Shown here: piece after piece, positions 17,899 through 26,421 of the stretch | Numbering within the stretch: position 1 is the first letter of the stretch | How the letters are laid out: each line of letters starts with the position of its first letter | Assembly (NCBI RefSeq): GCF_014649815.1 | Contig: NZ_BMTT01000001.1 | Coordinates: 744,001 to 808,000 of the forward strand | Direction: 5' to 3' | DNA: 64,000 nt | Source: Streptomyces mutabilis | GTDB taxonomy: Bacteria; Actinomycetota; Actinomycetes; Streptomycetales; Streptomycetaceae | Position numbers and translations under genes: made by a program | Notes under the pieces: model-generated | Databases searched by the model: none | What the model was told of the DNA's origin: nothing | The model's input: the letters and a program-made list of their open reading frames with translations, nothing else

Positions 17899-18657
17899 GT
17901 GGCGCTGCAGCACAAGCCGACCGCGCCGCACCACTCGGCCCAGGACGCCCTGCGCGCCCTGGAGACCGTGGCACGGCACTCCACCGGAGTCACCGACACC
18001 GGAATCGCCCGGCACACCGGCCTGGACCGGGAGCGACTGACCCCGCTCCTGCGCATGCTGCGCCGTGAGGGCTACGTCGAGCAGACCGCCGACGGCGTGT
18101 ACGTCACCGGAGAGGCACTGGCCCGTCTGGGCTCGACCCACGGCCGTGAGGAGGCGCTGCGCGAGAAGCTCCAGCGCACCCTGGACCGGCTGCGCGACTC
18201 GGTGGGTGCCGCCGTCTACATCAGCCGGTACGTGGACGGCGAGGTCAGCGTCACCCAGTACGCCGACAGCCCGGCCACGCCCAAGGTGAACGAGTGGGTG
18301 GACTTCCGGGTCTCGGCGCACGCCACCGCGGTCGGCAAGAGCCTGCTGACCCAGCTGGACCACGCGGGCCGCCGCGACCACCTCGCCCGGCACAAGATGG
18401 CCCGCCTGACCTCGCGCACCATCACCAGCGACAAGCTGCTGCTGTCCCGGCTGGAGTCCCAGCCGCCCACCGTGCCCGTGCTGGACCTCCAGGAGTACGC
18501 GGTGGGCACGGTCTGCGCGGCCGTCCCGATCACGGCCGGTTCGGCCGTGGGCTGCCTGGCCCTGTCCCTTCCGGTCGAGCACGCCCACCGGCTGCGCCGG
18601 GCCGCGGACGAGCTGAACCGGAACGCGGCGCCGGTCCTGCTGTCGCTGGCGATCTAG
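17899..18657 (+). CDS. IclR-family transcriptional regulator
   Basis: 252 residues, GTG 17899 with GGGGGAG upstream. N-terminal winged helix (ALRALETVARHSTGVTDTGI, then RLTPLLRMLRREGYVEQ) and a C-terminal effector domain with SAHATAVGKSLL, the usual IclR ligand-pocket segment. It lies in the same direction directly behind the ehu operon but after a terminator, and is the best candidate for its regulator. Effector unknown; a breakdown product of the imported compound would be typical for IclR proteins in catabolic loci. Confidence 0.85.
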   Translation: MALQHKPTAPHHSAQDALRALETVARHSTGVTDTGIARHTGLDRERLTPLLRMLRREGYVEQTADGVYVTGEALARLGSTHGREEALREKLQRTLDRLRDSVGAAVYISRYVDGEVSVTQYADSPATPKVNEWVDFRVSAHATAVGKSLLTQLDHAGRRDHLARHKMARLTSRTITSDKLLLSRLESQPPTVPVLDLQEYAVGTVCAAVPITAGSAVGCLALSLPVEHAHRLRRAADELNRNAAPVLLSLAI

Positions 18658-18710
18658 ACGCCGGCTCCGGGCTCCCGCACCGGTGGTCACGAGCACACCC
18701 GAGGACCGGG

Positions 18711-18716
18711 TAGTAT
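18711..18716 (+). promoter_or_regulatory. -10-like box of tRNA-Lys copy 2
   Basis: TAGTAT, 43 bases before the mature tRNA. No good -35 is visible at 17-18 spacing. A similar TAGAGT lies at 22063-22068, 16 bases before copy 3. Confidence 0.4.
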
Positions 18717-18758
18717 TTTCGTCGTCGCCGACCGCGGGAAGCGGAAGGCGGGAGTCAT

Positions 18759-18832
18759 GCGCCGCTAGCTCAGTTGGTTAGAGCAGCTGACTCTTAATCA
18801 GCGGGTCCGGGGTTCGAGTCCCTGGCGGCGCA
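18759..18832 (+). tRNA. tRNA-Lys (anticodon CTT), copy 2
   Basis: Identical over 74 bases to the copies at 6579 and 22084: acceptor GCGCCGC/GCGGCGC, anticodon loop CTCTTAA. Unlike copies 1 and 3, its immediate flanks are unrelated to theirs. Confidence 0.97.
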
Positions 18833-18838
18833 CAGCAA

Positions 18839-18870
18839 GAGGGCCCCCTCGCACAGGCGAGGGGGCCCTC
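18839..18870. terminator. Stem-loop terminator, 14-bp perfect stem
   Basis: GAGGGCCCCCTCGC / ACAG / GCGAGGGGGCCCTC, between tRNA-Lys (+) and the AA10 monooxygenase (-), so it can serve both. Confidence 0.85.
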
Positions 18871-18906
18871 CGCTCGTTCAGAGGCTTCCGTTCAGAGGCT
18901 TCCGTC

Positions 18907-19512
18907 TCAGAAGGTCACGTCCGAGCACGCGTAGAACGCGTTGCCCGTGTCGGCGACCGTCCACACCGCGAGGATCACGTGGTGCCCGCTCAGCCCGGAC
19001 GGCAGCGTGCCGGTGTGGGAGAGCGTGGCCGGGGGCTGCTTGCCGCCGTAGGGCACCGTGAAGAACGGCGTGAGGTTGAGGTCGGACCGGGACAGGTTGT
19101 GGTTCTGGTTCCAGCCCGGCTTGGTGACGTAGTACCGGAAGTCGGTCGTGGCGTGCCGGGCGGTGAACTGCCAGCGGAAGGTGTAGCTCTGCCCGCCGTT
19201 CACCTTGGTGGTCGGCCAGGCCTGTCCGTTCGGCGTCTTCGGGCTGTCCAGCTGGGCGAACCCGGTGTTGCCCGCGGAACAGATCCGGCCGTCGGCCGGT
19301 CCCGCCGCCGGGAAGCCCTTGGGCCCCTCGACGCTCTGCGGCTCCCACTGGATGGCGCCGCAGTTGCTGACCCCGCCGTTCTGGCAGAGCTTCTGCCGGC
19401 TGACCGGCAGGTCGGTGTAGCCGTGGCCGCTGGCGCCGCCGGACGAGAGCACGAGGGCTCCGGTGGTCGCCATGCCCAGGGCGGCGGCATACAACTTGGT
19501 CCTTGTGCGCAT
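18907..19512 (-). CDS. lpmP: Secreted AA10 lytic polysaccharide monooxygenase
   Basis: 201 residues. The signal peptide ends at ASG^HGYTDLP, leaving His30 as the free N-terminal copper ligand (histidine brace); the second ligand is His120 in RWQFTARHATTDF. Single-domain AA10 without a carbohydrate-binding module. Oxidatively cleaves chitin or cellulose-like chains outside the cell. ATG 19512 has GGAG ten bases upstream. A DasR-type operator sits 41 bases before the start, tying expression to N-acetylglucosamine signals. Its place beside cslA-glxA suggests a role in remodelling the hyphal wall glycan; the symbol lpmP is from memory of work on S. coelicolor. Confidence 0.9.
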   Translation of the reverse strand: MRTRTKLYAAALGMATTGALVLSSGGASGHGYTDLPVSRQKLCQNGGVSNCGAIQWEPQSVEGPKGFPAAGPADGRICSAGNTGFAQLDSPKTPNGQAWPTTKVNGGQSYTFRWQFTARHATTDFRYYVTKPGWNQNHNLSRSDLNLTPFFTVPYGGKQPPATLSHTGTLPSGLSGHHVILAVWTVADTGNAFYACSDVTF

Positions 19513-19552
19513 GCTGAATGCTCCTGTGACGTGGGGAGGTTCAGTGAGCCGT

Positions 19553-19568
19553 GCAGGTCTAGACCAAG
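19553..19568. promoter_or_regulatory. DasR-responsive element (dre)-like site
   Basis: GCAGGTCTAGACCAAG; the core GGTCTAGACC is a perfect palindrome and matches the dre consensus (roughly ACTGGTCTAGACCAGT) in the central twelve bases but one. Located 41-56 bases upstream of the LPMO start. Confidence 0.75.
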
Positions 19569-19619
19569 TTTCAGGTTATTGCCGTTAGTTGAACATGTCC
19601 ATACCAATCGAGGAACGGG

Positions 19620-20774
19620 TCAGCACCCCGCCTCCCCACGCCCCGCGCAGAACGCCACCGTCAGGTCCTTCACCAGCACCTTGCGCTCGTAGTCGTCGAG
19701 TTCGACCAGCCCGCGCATGGTCAGCCGGGTCACCGTGTCCTCCACCGAGTCCACGACCGAGGTGAGCGCGCTGGCCCGCTGCGCGGCGTCCAGCGCGGCG
19801 ATCCGGCGCCGGTGCATGGCGGCGGCGACATCGGGGGCGTACTCCACCCGGACCGGCCGCACCGAAAACACCTCCAGGCCGACCGGCGCCGCGTCCGCCG
19901 CCACCAGCCGGGTCAGCGTCTCGCCCGCCACGTCGGCCGAGCTGCGGACCGTGCCGAGCGGTTCCACCGGCACCCGGGCCAGCGCCGCCTCGACGCACTC
20001 GCGCAGGTACGCCTCGTGGTCCTCGACGCCCAGCGTGGCCTTCGCGGTGTCCCGCACCCGCCACACCACCAGCGTCACCGCCCTCAGGGCGACCCCGTTG
20101 CCGTCGGCCGCGGGCATCGGCTCGCTGCGCCAGTGCCGCAGCCGTACGTCCACCCGGCGGCGCAGCAGCAGCGGGTTGACCCACATCAGGCCGGTGCGCC
20201 GGACGGTGCCCCGGTAGCGGCCGAACAGGCCGAGCACCCAGGCCCGCCCGGTGCGGCCCCGGGCCAGCCCGCCGAAGCCGAACAGCCCCAGCGCCCCGGC
20301 GGCCGCGTACACCGCCCACTGCGCGGGCCCGAGTCCGGCACCGGCGTACGCCGGCAGCCCCAGCGCCTCGGCCGCGAGCGGCGGTACGAGCCCGGCCCAC
20401 CAGGAGGTGAGCGCGCAGCCCGCCGCGCCGCACGCACCGGCGACCACGCCCGCGGCGCCGGGCAGCACCCGCGCCGCATGTTCCGTCAGCTCCGGGTCGA
20501 TCCGTACCGGCGGCACCGTGCGCGCGGCGACCGGGCGCCGCGCGCGGGGCTGCTCGCCCATGCCCTGCCGGCGCGCGACGACCGCGGGCCCCAGCGGCAC
20601 CGGCGACGGATCCGGGTCGTCGCGGAAGAGCAGGTGGACGGGGATCTCGGTGGTGGCCTCGTTGTGGATGAGGCGGGCGGACCGGTGACCGGTCTCCGCC
20701 CGTCCGCCCGGCTCCGGGGGCCCCTGGGGGGCCGGCGGCATGGTGTCCGGGTTCGTGGAAGAGGTCGTACTCAT
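19620..20774 (-). CDS. SPFH/Band 7 domain membrane protein
   Basis: 384 residues, ATG 20774 with GGAG five bases upstream. A 95-residue Pro/Arg-rich cytoplasmic head precedes two hydrophobic segments (about 105-135 and 145-170), then an SPFH core beginning GLMWVNPLLLRRRVDVRLRH and VALRAVTLVVWRVRDTAKAT. The C-terminal helix RRRIAALDAAQRASALTSVV is the usual coiled-coil oligomerisation part. Members scaffold membrane microdomains; client proteins unknown. Same strand as the NlpC/P60-like gene upstream, 66 bases apart, so probably one operon. Confidence 0.82.
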   Translation of the reverse strand: MSTTSSTNPDTMPPAPQGPPEPGGRAETGHRSARLIHNEATTEIPVHLLFRDDPDPSPVPLGPAVVARRQGMGEQPRARRPVAARTVPPVRIDPELTEHAARVLPGAAGVVAGACGAAGCALTSWWAGLVPPLAAEALGLPAYAGAGLGPAQWAVYAAAGALGLFGFGGLARGRTGRAWVLGLFGRYRGTVRRTGLMWVNPLLLRRRVDVRLRHWRSEPMPAADGNGVALRAVTLVVWRVRDTAKATLGVEDHEAYLRECVEAALARVPVEPLGTVRSSADVAGETLTRLVAADAAPVGLEVFSVRPVRVEYAPDVAAAMHRRRIAALDAAQRASALTSVVDSVEDTVTRLTMRGLVELDDYERKVLVKDLTVAFCAGRGEAGC

Positions 20775-20840
20775 GCGTGCTCCAGCCTCCGCGCCAGATG
20801 CGTCATGAACGTCGTGAACGGGTGATCGCCGGGCGGACGG

Positions 20841-21887
20841 TCAGGAGAAGAGCCGCCGCCAGGTCTCCGGGCCCGGATAGCCGTCCGCCGCCCCGCCGCG
20901 CCAGCCCTGGGCGCGCTGGAAGGCCTCGACGCCCCGCCGGTCCGCCTCGCCCCAGCGCGGCCCCGGTCCGGTCGTGTAGTGGGTGCCGAATCCCTTCCTC
21001 ACCAGCTGCCGGCCGAGCCGGGTGACGTACGGGTTGTCCGCGCCCGGCCGGAACATCGCCCGTCCGGGGTAGCCGGCCACCCCGTGCGAAGCGGGGGCCG
21101 GGGCGGCGCCGGGTGCGGGGGCCGGCTCCCGCGTGCCGGTGGCGGCCGTGGTCGCGGTGACGCCCTTGTAGCGGTAGGGCAGGTACTTCGCCGAATCGCT
21201 CCAGTAGGCGTAGGGCGTGGACTGCTTGCGGGTGTGCGGCGGGATCTGCTCGTAGGCGAGGTAGGAGGTGCGCGTGCCGTCCGTCCAGCCGCCGAAGATC
21301 ACCACGTGGGACCCGGCCTGGGGGTCGGCCGCGTTGTGGAAGAGCAGGATGTCGCCGGGCTGGAGTTCCTCCTTGGTGATGCGGTCGGCGAAGGTGCCGA
21401 GGCTGCCGGTCCATTCGTTCGTGGGCAGTTTCCAGGCCATCGAGACATAGCCCGAGCAGTCCTGCCGGTAACCGTCGGACCAGTAGGAGGTCATGCCGTA
21501 GGGCACCTTCGCGGTGACCCAGGTCTGGGCCCGTTCGATGATCTCCGTACGGGTGATCCCGGCCAGCGGCGTACCGGCGGGGGGCATCGCCGGCGGGCCG
21601 GCCGAACCGTGCAGTTGGGCCCTCGGCCCCTGCGGGGTGTCGGGCACGTCGACGGCCGCGACGCTTGGCCGGTGAACCGCGTGGGCGGCGGCCGGGACCG
21701 CCGCGACACCGCCCGCGCCGAGCGCGGAGGCCGCGGCGGTGGCCACGAGCAGCGCACGACGGGCCGCCGGGTGGGCGCCGGCGCGGCCGGTGCGGGAATG
21801 CGGCAGGACGCGGCGCCAGTGGCGGCAGCCGGCACAGTCGCAGTCGCCCGGGGGATCGAATTCCTCGAACACGGGAGCAGCCTCCAT
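20841..21887 (-). CDS. NlpC/P60-like cysteine peptidase with peptidoglycan-binding domain
   Basis: 348 residues from ATG 21887 (GAGGGGAAT upstream). N-terminal CDCAGCRHWRR is an unusual Cys/His patch followed by a basic stretch and one Ala-rich membrane or signal segment (about residues 44-70). The catalytic domain shows YRQDCSGYVSMAW (Cys nucleophile) and QAGSHVVIFGGW (His). The C-terminal 65 residues (NPYVTRLGRQLVRKGFG ... GVEAFQRAQGW ... GPETWRRLF) are a PG_binding_1 module. Likely a wall endopeptidase acting outside the membrane, near the cslA-glxA machinery. The N-terminal CxC-x2-C patch before the membrane segment is odd for a secreted protein and may be cytoplasmic. Confidence 0.8.
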   Translation of the reverse strand: MEAAPVFEEFDPPGDCDCAGCRHWRRVLPHSRTGRAGAHPAARRALLVATAAASALGAGGVAAVPAAAHAVHRPSVAAVDVPDTPQGPRAQLHGSAGPPAMPPAGTPLAGITRTEIIERAQTWVTAKVPYGMTSYWSDGYRQDCSGYVSMAWKLPTNEWTGSLGTFADRITKEELQPGDILLFHNAADPQAGSHVVIFGGWTDGTRTSYLAYEQIPPHTRKQSTPYAYWSDSAKYLPYRYKGVTATTAATGTREPAPAPGAAPAPASHGVAGYPGRAMFRPGADNPYVTRLGRQLVRKGFGTHYTTGPGPRWGEADRRGVEAFQRAQGWRGGAADGYPGPETWRRLFS

Positions 21888-22083
21888 GCGATTCCCCTCA
21901 CACTCCCGGCGAAAAACTCCGCGACGGCACAGTTCGGTACATGCCGGACAGTTTCTCAACTGTCCCGCACACGCGCATGCTGACGGTCCGAATGATGTAC
22001 ACGGCGCCCGGGCGCTCGCGCCGGGCCTTTCGGCGCGGTCCGGAGCACCGGCCGGTATCGGGTAGAGTTGTGCAGGTCAGCAG

Positions 22084-22157
22084 GCGCCGCTAGCTCAGTT
22101 GGTTAGAGCAGCTGACTCTTAATCAGCGGGTCCGGGGTTCGAGTCCCTGGCGGCGCA
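22084..22157 (+). tRNA. tRNA-Lys (anticodon CTT), copy 3
   Basis: Identical to copies 1 and 2. It also shares GTCAGCAG immediately upstream and CAGACG immediately downstream with copy 1, so those two look like a more recent duplication. Possible -10 TAGAGT at 22063-22068. Confidence 0.97.
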
Positions 22158-22163
22158 CAGACG

Positions 22164-22200
22164 GCCGAAGGCCCCCCGTAGCACACGGGGGGCCTTCGGC
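22164..22200 (+). terminator. Stem-loop terminator, 16-bp perfect stem
   Basis: GCCGAAGGCCCCCCGT / AGCAC / ACGGGGGGCCTTCGGC directly after tRNA-Lys copy 3. Confidence 0.85.
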
Positions 22201-22337
22201 GTGCCCGGCCGACGGGTGTCTTGCGATCATGGCGAACACCGTAGAACCCTGGTCCGGTTGGGGGGAAGGATGCCGAGGGGGGCATCATGCAACCGGGGGG
22301 TCGCTGTCCCATGTCTATATAAGGTGTGGATGCCGTG

Positions 22338-22361
22338 GTGACAGTAACCCACCACTGTTAC
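22338..22361. promoter_or_regulatory. Inverted repeat upstream of cslA (possible operator)
   Basis: GTGACAGT and ACTGTTAC (seven of eight pairs match) separated by eight bases, 80-103 bases before cslA. A T/A-rich stretch CTATATAAGG just upstream (about 22314-22323) could be the -10 region, which would put the repeat at or just after the start of transcription. Confidence 0.4.
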
Positions 22362-22440
22362 GTCCGTGAAGGTCGAGGGGGACCCGAGCGGACGACGGAA
22401 GCGACGAAACACGCGTGACTCGCGTGTGGGGGGATGACTC

Positions 22441-24414
22441 ATGACGTCGACGCCGACGGGCGCCGGGCAGGACCACGACCCGTCCCAGACCACGCAGCTC
22501 AGAGTGCCTGCGCACCGGACCTGGAACACCGGCTCGTTCCGCCGGATCAGGAAGACCCTGCCGAGGTACGACTACGAGCACTACAGCCGGCTCGCGGGCC
22601 CCCTCACCCAGCCCGACCCGAACAAGCCGTACAAGGTCCAGTACCGCTCGCTGATCTCGCAGGAGCCGCACCGCATCCGGGTCGCCCTGATGCTGGCCGC
22701 CGCCCCGCTGCTGTCGGTCGTGCTGCTGGTCTGGCTGCTCCAGCCCACGCACTGGACCGAGCGCGACTACCCGGCCTTCGACTGGCTGCCGACGCTCGAC
22801 ATCGTGATGCTCGTGTCGATCGGCCTGATCGAGTTGTTCCGCTGCCTGAACGTGCTGTCGAACGCGCACGCGACCCTGGTCGCCCGGGACCCGGTCCCGG
22901 TGGTGCCCGAGACCGGCACCCGGGTCGCCTTCCTCACCTCCTTCGTGCCCGGCAAGGAGCCGCTGGAGATGGTGACGAAGACCCTGGAGGCGGCCGTCAA
23001 GATCCGCCACCGCGGTCTGATGCACGTCTGGCTCCTCGACGAGGGCGACGACCCCGAGGTGAAGGCGGTCTGCGAGCGTCTCGGCGTGCACCACTTCTCC
23101 CGCAAGGGCGTCGCCAAGTGGAACATGCCCAAGGGTCCGCACCGCGCCAAGACCAAGCACGGCAACTACAACGCCTGGCTGGACGCGCACGGCGACGACT
23201 ACGACTTCTTCGCCTCCGTCGACACCGACCACGTGCCGCTGCCGAACTACCTGGAGCGGATGCTCGGCTTCTTCCGCGACCCGGACGTCGGCTTCGTCAT
23301 CGGCCCGCAGGTCTACGGCAACTACGACAACCCGATCACCAAGGCCGCCGAGTCGCAGCAGTTCCTCTTCCACGCCCTGATCCAGCGCGCGGGCAACCGC
23401 TACGGCTCCCCCATGTTCGTGGGCACGTCGAACGCGGTGCGCATCAAGGCGCTCAAGCAGATCGGCGGTCTGTACGACTCGATCACCGAGGACATGGCGA
23501 CCGGCTTCGAGATCCACCGCCACAAGAACCCGGCCACCGGCCGCAAGTGGCGCTCGGTCTACACCCCGGACGTGCTCGCGGTCGGCGAGGGCCCGAACGC
23601 CTGGACGGACTTCTTCACCCAGCAGATGCGCTGGTCGCGAGGGACGTACGAGACGATCCTCAAGCAGTACTGGAAGGGCTGGTACTCGCTGCCGCCGAGC
23701 AAGCTCTTCAACTACACGATGATGATCATCTTCTACCCGATGTCGGCCCTGAACTGGATCCTGGCCGCACTCAGCTGCGCGCTGTTCCTCGGCGCCGGCG
23801 CCTCGGGTGTCAACATCGACCCGACGGTCTGGCTGATGCTCTACGGCAACGCCTCCGCCCTGCAGATCGGCCTGTACGTCTGGAACCGCCGCCACAACGT
23901 CTCCCCGCACGAGCCGGAGGGCTCCGGCGGTGTGGCCGGCATGGTGATGTCCGCGCTGTCGGCGCCCCTGTACGCGAAGGCACTCATCGACTCGGTGCTG
24001 CGCCGCAAGAGCAAGTTCGTGGTGACCCCGAAGGGCGACTCGGCCAGCCCGGACACGTGGTTCGGGACCTTCCGGTACCACTGGTACTTCATCGTGATCT
24101 TCGGCGCCTCGATCGCCGCCGGTCTCGTCTTCGGCCACTCGCACCCTGCGATGATCATCTGGGCGACGTTCGCGCTGCTGATCACCGCGTCGCCGATGTT
24201 CGCGTGGCGCCATGAACTGCGAAAGACGAAGAAGCAACCGCCGGTCGTGGCGGCGGAGCCCGAGCCCCGGGTTCCGCCGCAGCAGTCGGCGCCGGAGCAG
24301 TCGTACGCGCCGCACGCGCCGCAGCAGAAGCCCAGCTGGGCAGCCCCCTCCGACGGGGGCAACGACCAGACCATGCAGATCGCCCTTGGTGGACTTGGGG
24401 GACGTAAGGAATGA
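22441..24414 (+). CDS. cslA: Cellulose synthase-like GT2 glycosyltransferase CslA
   Basis: 657 residues. The processive-GT2 signature is complete: Asp200 region (LLDEGDD), DTDH at 261-264, TED at 349-351 and QQMRW at 394-398. Two membrane helices precede the catalytic domain (about 80-100 and 120-140) and several follow it, then a Pro/Gln-rich cytoplasmic tail. Polymerises a beta-glucan at hyphal tips from UDP-glucose (known for S. coelicolor/lividans CslA). Starts a two-gene operon with glxA (ATGA overlap). Confidence 0.95.
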   Translation: MTSTPTGAGQDHDPSQTTQLRVPAHRTWNTGSFRRIRKTLPRYDYEHYSRLAGPLTQPDPNKPYKVQYRSLISQEPHRIRVALMLAAAPLLSVVLLVWLLQPTHWTERDYPAFDWLPTLDIVMLVSIGLIELFRCLNVLSNAHATLVARDPVPVVPETGTRVAFLTSFVPGKEPLEMVTKTLEAAVKIRHRGLMHVWLLDEGDDPEVKAVCERLGVHHFSRKGVAKWNMPKGPHRAKTKHGNYNAWLDAHGDDYDFFASVDTDHVPLPNYLERMLGFFRDPDVGFVIGPQVYGNYDNPITKAAESQQFLFHALIQRAGNRYGSPMFVGTSNAVRIKALKQIGGLYDSITEDMATGFEIHRHKNPATGRKWRSVYTPDVLAVGEGPNAWTDFFTQQMRWSRGTYETILKQYWKGWYSLPPSKLFNYTMMIIFYPMSALNWILAALSCALFLGAGASGVNIDPTVWLMLYGNASALQIGLYVWNRRHNVSPHEPEGSGGVAGMVMSALSAPLYAKALIDSVLRRKSKFVVTPKGDSASPDTWFGTFRYHWYFIVIFGASIAAGLVFGHSHPAMIIWATFALLITASPMFAWRHELRKTKKQPPVVAAEPEPRVPPQQSAPEQSYAPHAPQQKPSWAAPSDGGNDQTMQIALGGLGGRKE

Positions 24415-26348
24415 AGGACCGTGCCGGCCGCCGCCGGGCCCGTCGCTTCGCGATAGGCACGGCGGTGGTAGTCGCGCTGGCCGGGATGAACGGGCCGTGG
24501 CTCTACCGCTTCGGAACCGAGAAATACCACCAGTACAAGATCAATCAACCGGAGTACAAGGCCGCCAACGGCAAGTGGGAGATCGTCGAGTTCCCCGAGG
24601 AGTACCGGCAGAACACCATCCACGCGGCGCTGCTGCGCACCGGCAAGGTGCTGCTCGTCGCGGGGTCGGGCAACAACCAGGACAACTTCGACGCCAAGCA
24701 GTACGACACCCGGATCTGGGACCCGGTCAAGGGGACCATCAAGAAGGTGCCGACGCCCACCGACCTGTTCTGCACCGGCCACACCCAGCTCGCCAACGGC
24801 AATCTGCTGATCGCGGGCGGCACCAAGCGGTACGAGAAGCTCAAGGGTGACGTCACCAAGGCCGGCGGCCTGATGATCGTCCACAACGAGAACCCGGACA
24901 AGCCGATCACCCTCCCGGCGGGTACCGAGTTCACCGGCAAGGAGAACGGCAAGACCTTCGTCTCCAAGGACCCGGTGCTGGTGCCGCGCGCCGAGAAGGT
25001 CTTCGACAAGGAGACCGGGCAGTTCCTGCGCAACGACCCCGGCCTCGGCCGGATCTACGTCGAGGCGGCGAAGAGCGGCCAGAAGTACGCCACCGGCACC
25101 CAGGACAACTACACCGTCCAGGGCCTGTCGGGCGACGACGCGCGCAACACGTACGGGATCGCCGAGAAGCTCGCCCTCGACAAGAAGGACTTCCAGGGCA
25201 TCCGGGACGCGTTCGAGTTCGACCCGGTCGCCGAGAAGTACATCAAGGTCGACCCGATGCACGAGGCCCGCTGGTACCCGACGCTCACCACGCTGAGCGA
25301 CGGCAAGATCCTCAGCGTCTCCGGCCTCGACGACATCGGCCAGATCGTGCCGGGCAAGAACGAGATCTACGACCCGAAGACCAGGAAGTGGACGTACACC
25401 GAGGAGGAGCGCCAGTTCCCGACGTACCCGGCGCTGTTCCTCATGCAGAACGGCAAGATCTTCTACTCGGGTGCGAACGCCGGCTACGGCCCGGACGACG
25501 TGGGCCGCGACCCGGGCATCTGGGACGTGGAGACCAACAAGTTCACCGAGGTCCCCGGTATGAGCGACGCCAACATGCTGGAGACCGCCAACACGGTGCT
25601 GCTGCCGCCGGCGCAGGACGAGAAGTACATGGTGATCGGCGGCGGCGGGGTCGGCGAGTCCAAGCTGTCCAGCGAGAAGACCCGGATCGCGGACCTCAAG
25701 GCCGACGACCCGAAGTTCGTGGACGGGCCGTCGCTGGAGAAGGGCACGCGCTATCCGCAGGCCTCGGTCCTGCCCGACGACAGCGTGCTGGTCTCCGGCG
25801 GCTCGGAGGACTACCGGGGCCGCAGCGACTCGAACATCCTCCAGGCCCGGCTGTACCACCCGGAGACGAACGAGTTCGAGCGCGTCGCCGATCCGCTGGT
25901 GGGCCGCAACTACCACTCCGGTTCCATCCTGCTGCCCGACGGGCGCCTGATGTTCTTCGGGTCGGACTCGCTCTACGCCGACAAGGCGAACACCAAGCCG
26001 GGCAAGTTCGAGCAGCGCATCGAGATCTACACGCCGCCGTACCTGTACCGGGACTCGCGGCCGGACCTGTCGGGCGGGCCGCAGACCATCGAGCGGGGTG
26101 AGTCGGGCACGTTCACCTCACGGGCGGCGGAGTCGGTCAAGAAGGTGCGGCTGATCCGGCCGAGCGCGTCGACGCACGTCACGGATGTCGACCAGCGGTC
26201 GATCGCGCTGGACTTCGAGGCCGACGGGGACCAGTTGACGGTGACGGTTCCCGAGAACAAGAACCTGGTTCAGTCGGGGTGGTACATGATGTTCGTGACT
26301 GACGGGGAGGGCACGCCTTCCAAGGCGGAGTGGGTGCACGTGCCGTAG
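24411..26348 (+). CDS. glxA: Galactose-oxidase-like radical copper oxidase GlxA
   Basis: 645 residues. N-terminal basic residues then a hydrophobic anchor (about 13-28), so it is a membrane-tethered extracellular enzyme. Kelch-type propeller with all radical-copper residues: Cys121 (DLFCTGH), Trp288-Tyr289 (HEARWYPT) for the Cys-Tyr cofactor, Tyr501-His502 (VGRNYHSG) and a late His in a C-terminal Ig-like domain. Known to work with CslA in deposition of the tip glycan and in aerial growth, making peroxide from an aldehyde/alcohol group. Translationally coupled to cslA. Confidence 0.95.
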   Translation: MKDRAGRRRARRFAIGTAVVVALAGMNGPWLYRFGTEKYHQYKINQPEYKAANGKWEIVEFPEEYRQNTIHAALLRTGKVLLVAGSGNNQDNFDAKQYDTRIWDPVKGTIKKVPTPTDLFCTGHTQLANGNLLIAGGTKRYEKLKGDVTKAGGLMIVHNENPDKPITLPAGTEFTGKENGKTFVSKDPVLVPRAEKVFDKETGQFLRNDPGLGRIYVEAAKSGQKYATGTQDNYTVQGLSGDDARNTYGIAEKLALDKKDFQGIRDAFEFDPVAEKYIKVDPMHEARWYPTLTTLSDGKILSVSGLDDIGQIVPGKNEIYDPKTRKWTYTEEERQFPTYPALFLMQNGKIFYSGANAGYGPDDVGRDPGIWDVETNKFTEVPGMSDANMLETANTVLLPPAQDEKYMVIGGGGVGESKLSSEKTRIADLKADDPKFVDGPSLEKGTRYPQASVLPDDSVLVSGGSEDYRGRSDSNILQARLYHPETNEFERVADPLVGRNYHSGSILLPDGRLMFFGSDSLYADKANTKPGKFEQRIEIYTPPYLYRDSRPDLSGGPQTIERGESGTFTSRAAESVKKVRLIRPSASTHVTDVDQRSIALDFEADGDQLTVTVPENKNLVQSGWYMMFVTDGEGTPSKAEWVHVP

Positions 26349-26360
26349 CGCTCGCGCAGG

Positions 26361-26414
26361 TGGCGACCAGGGGTGCGGGAGCGCTGTGGCTTGTCACGCA
26401 GTCCCCGCGCCCCT
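26361..26414 (-). repeat. Dispersed intergenic repeat element, copy A
   Basis: Read on the minus strand, AGGGGCGCGGGGACTGCGTG followed by ACAAGCCAC and CCCGCACC matches the element at 37302-37347 in the same order (AGGGGCGCGGGGGACTGCGC, ACCAACCAC, CCCGCACC). It fills the gap between the convergent glxA and GH6 genes. Confidence 0.65.
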
Positions 26415-26421
26415 GGGTTTC

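Noticed and set aside
22315-24315. A 666-residue minus-strand frame across cslA
   Set aside because: Antisense to cslA, which has all GT2 motifs; high-GC genomes give such frames by chance.
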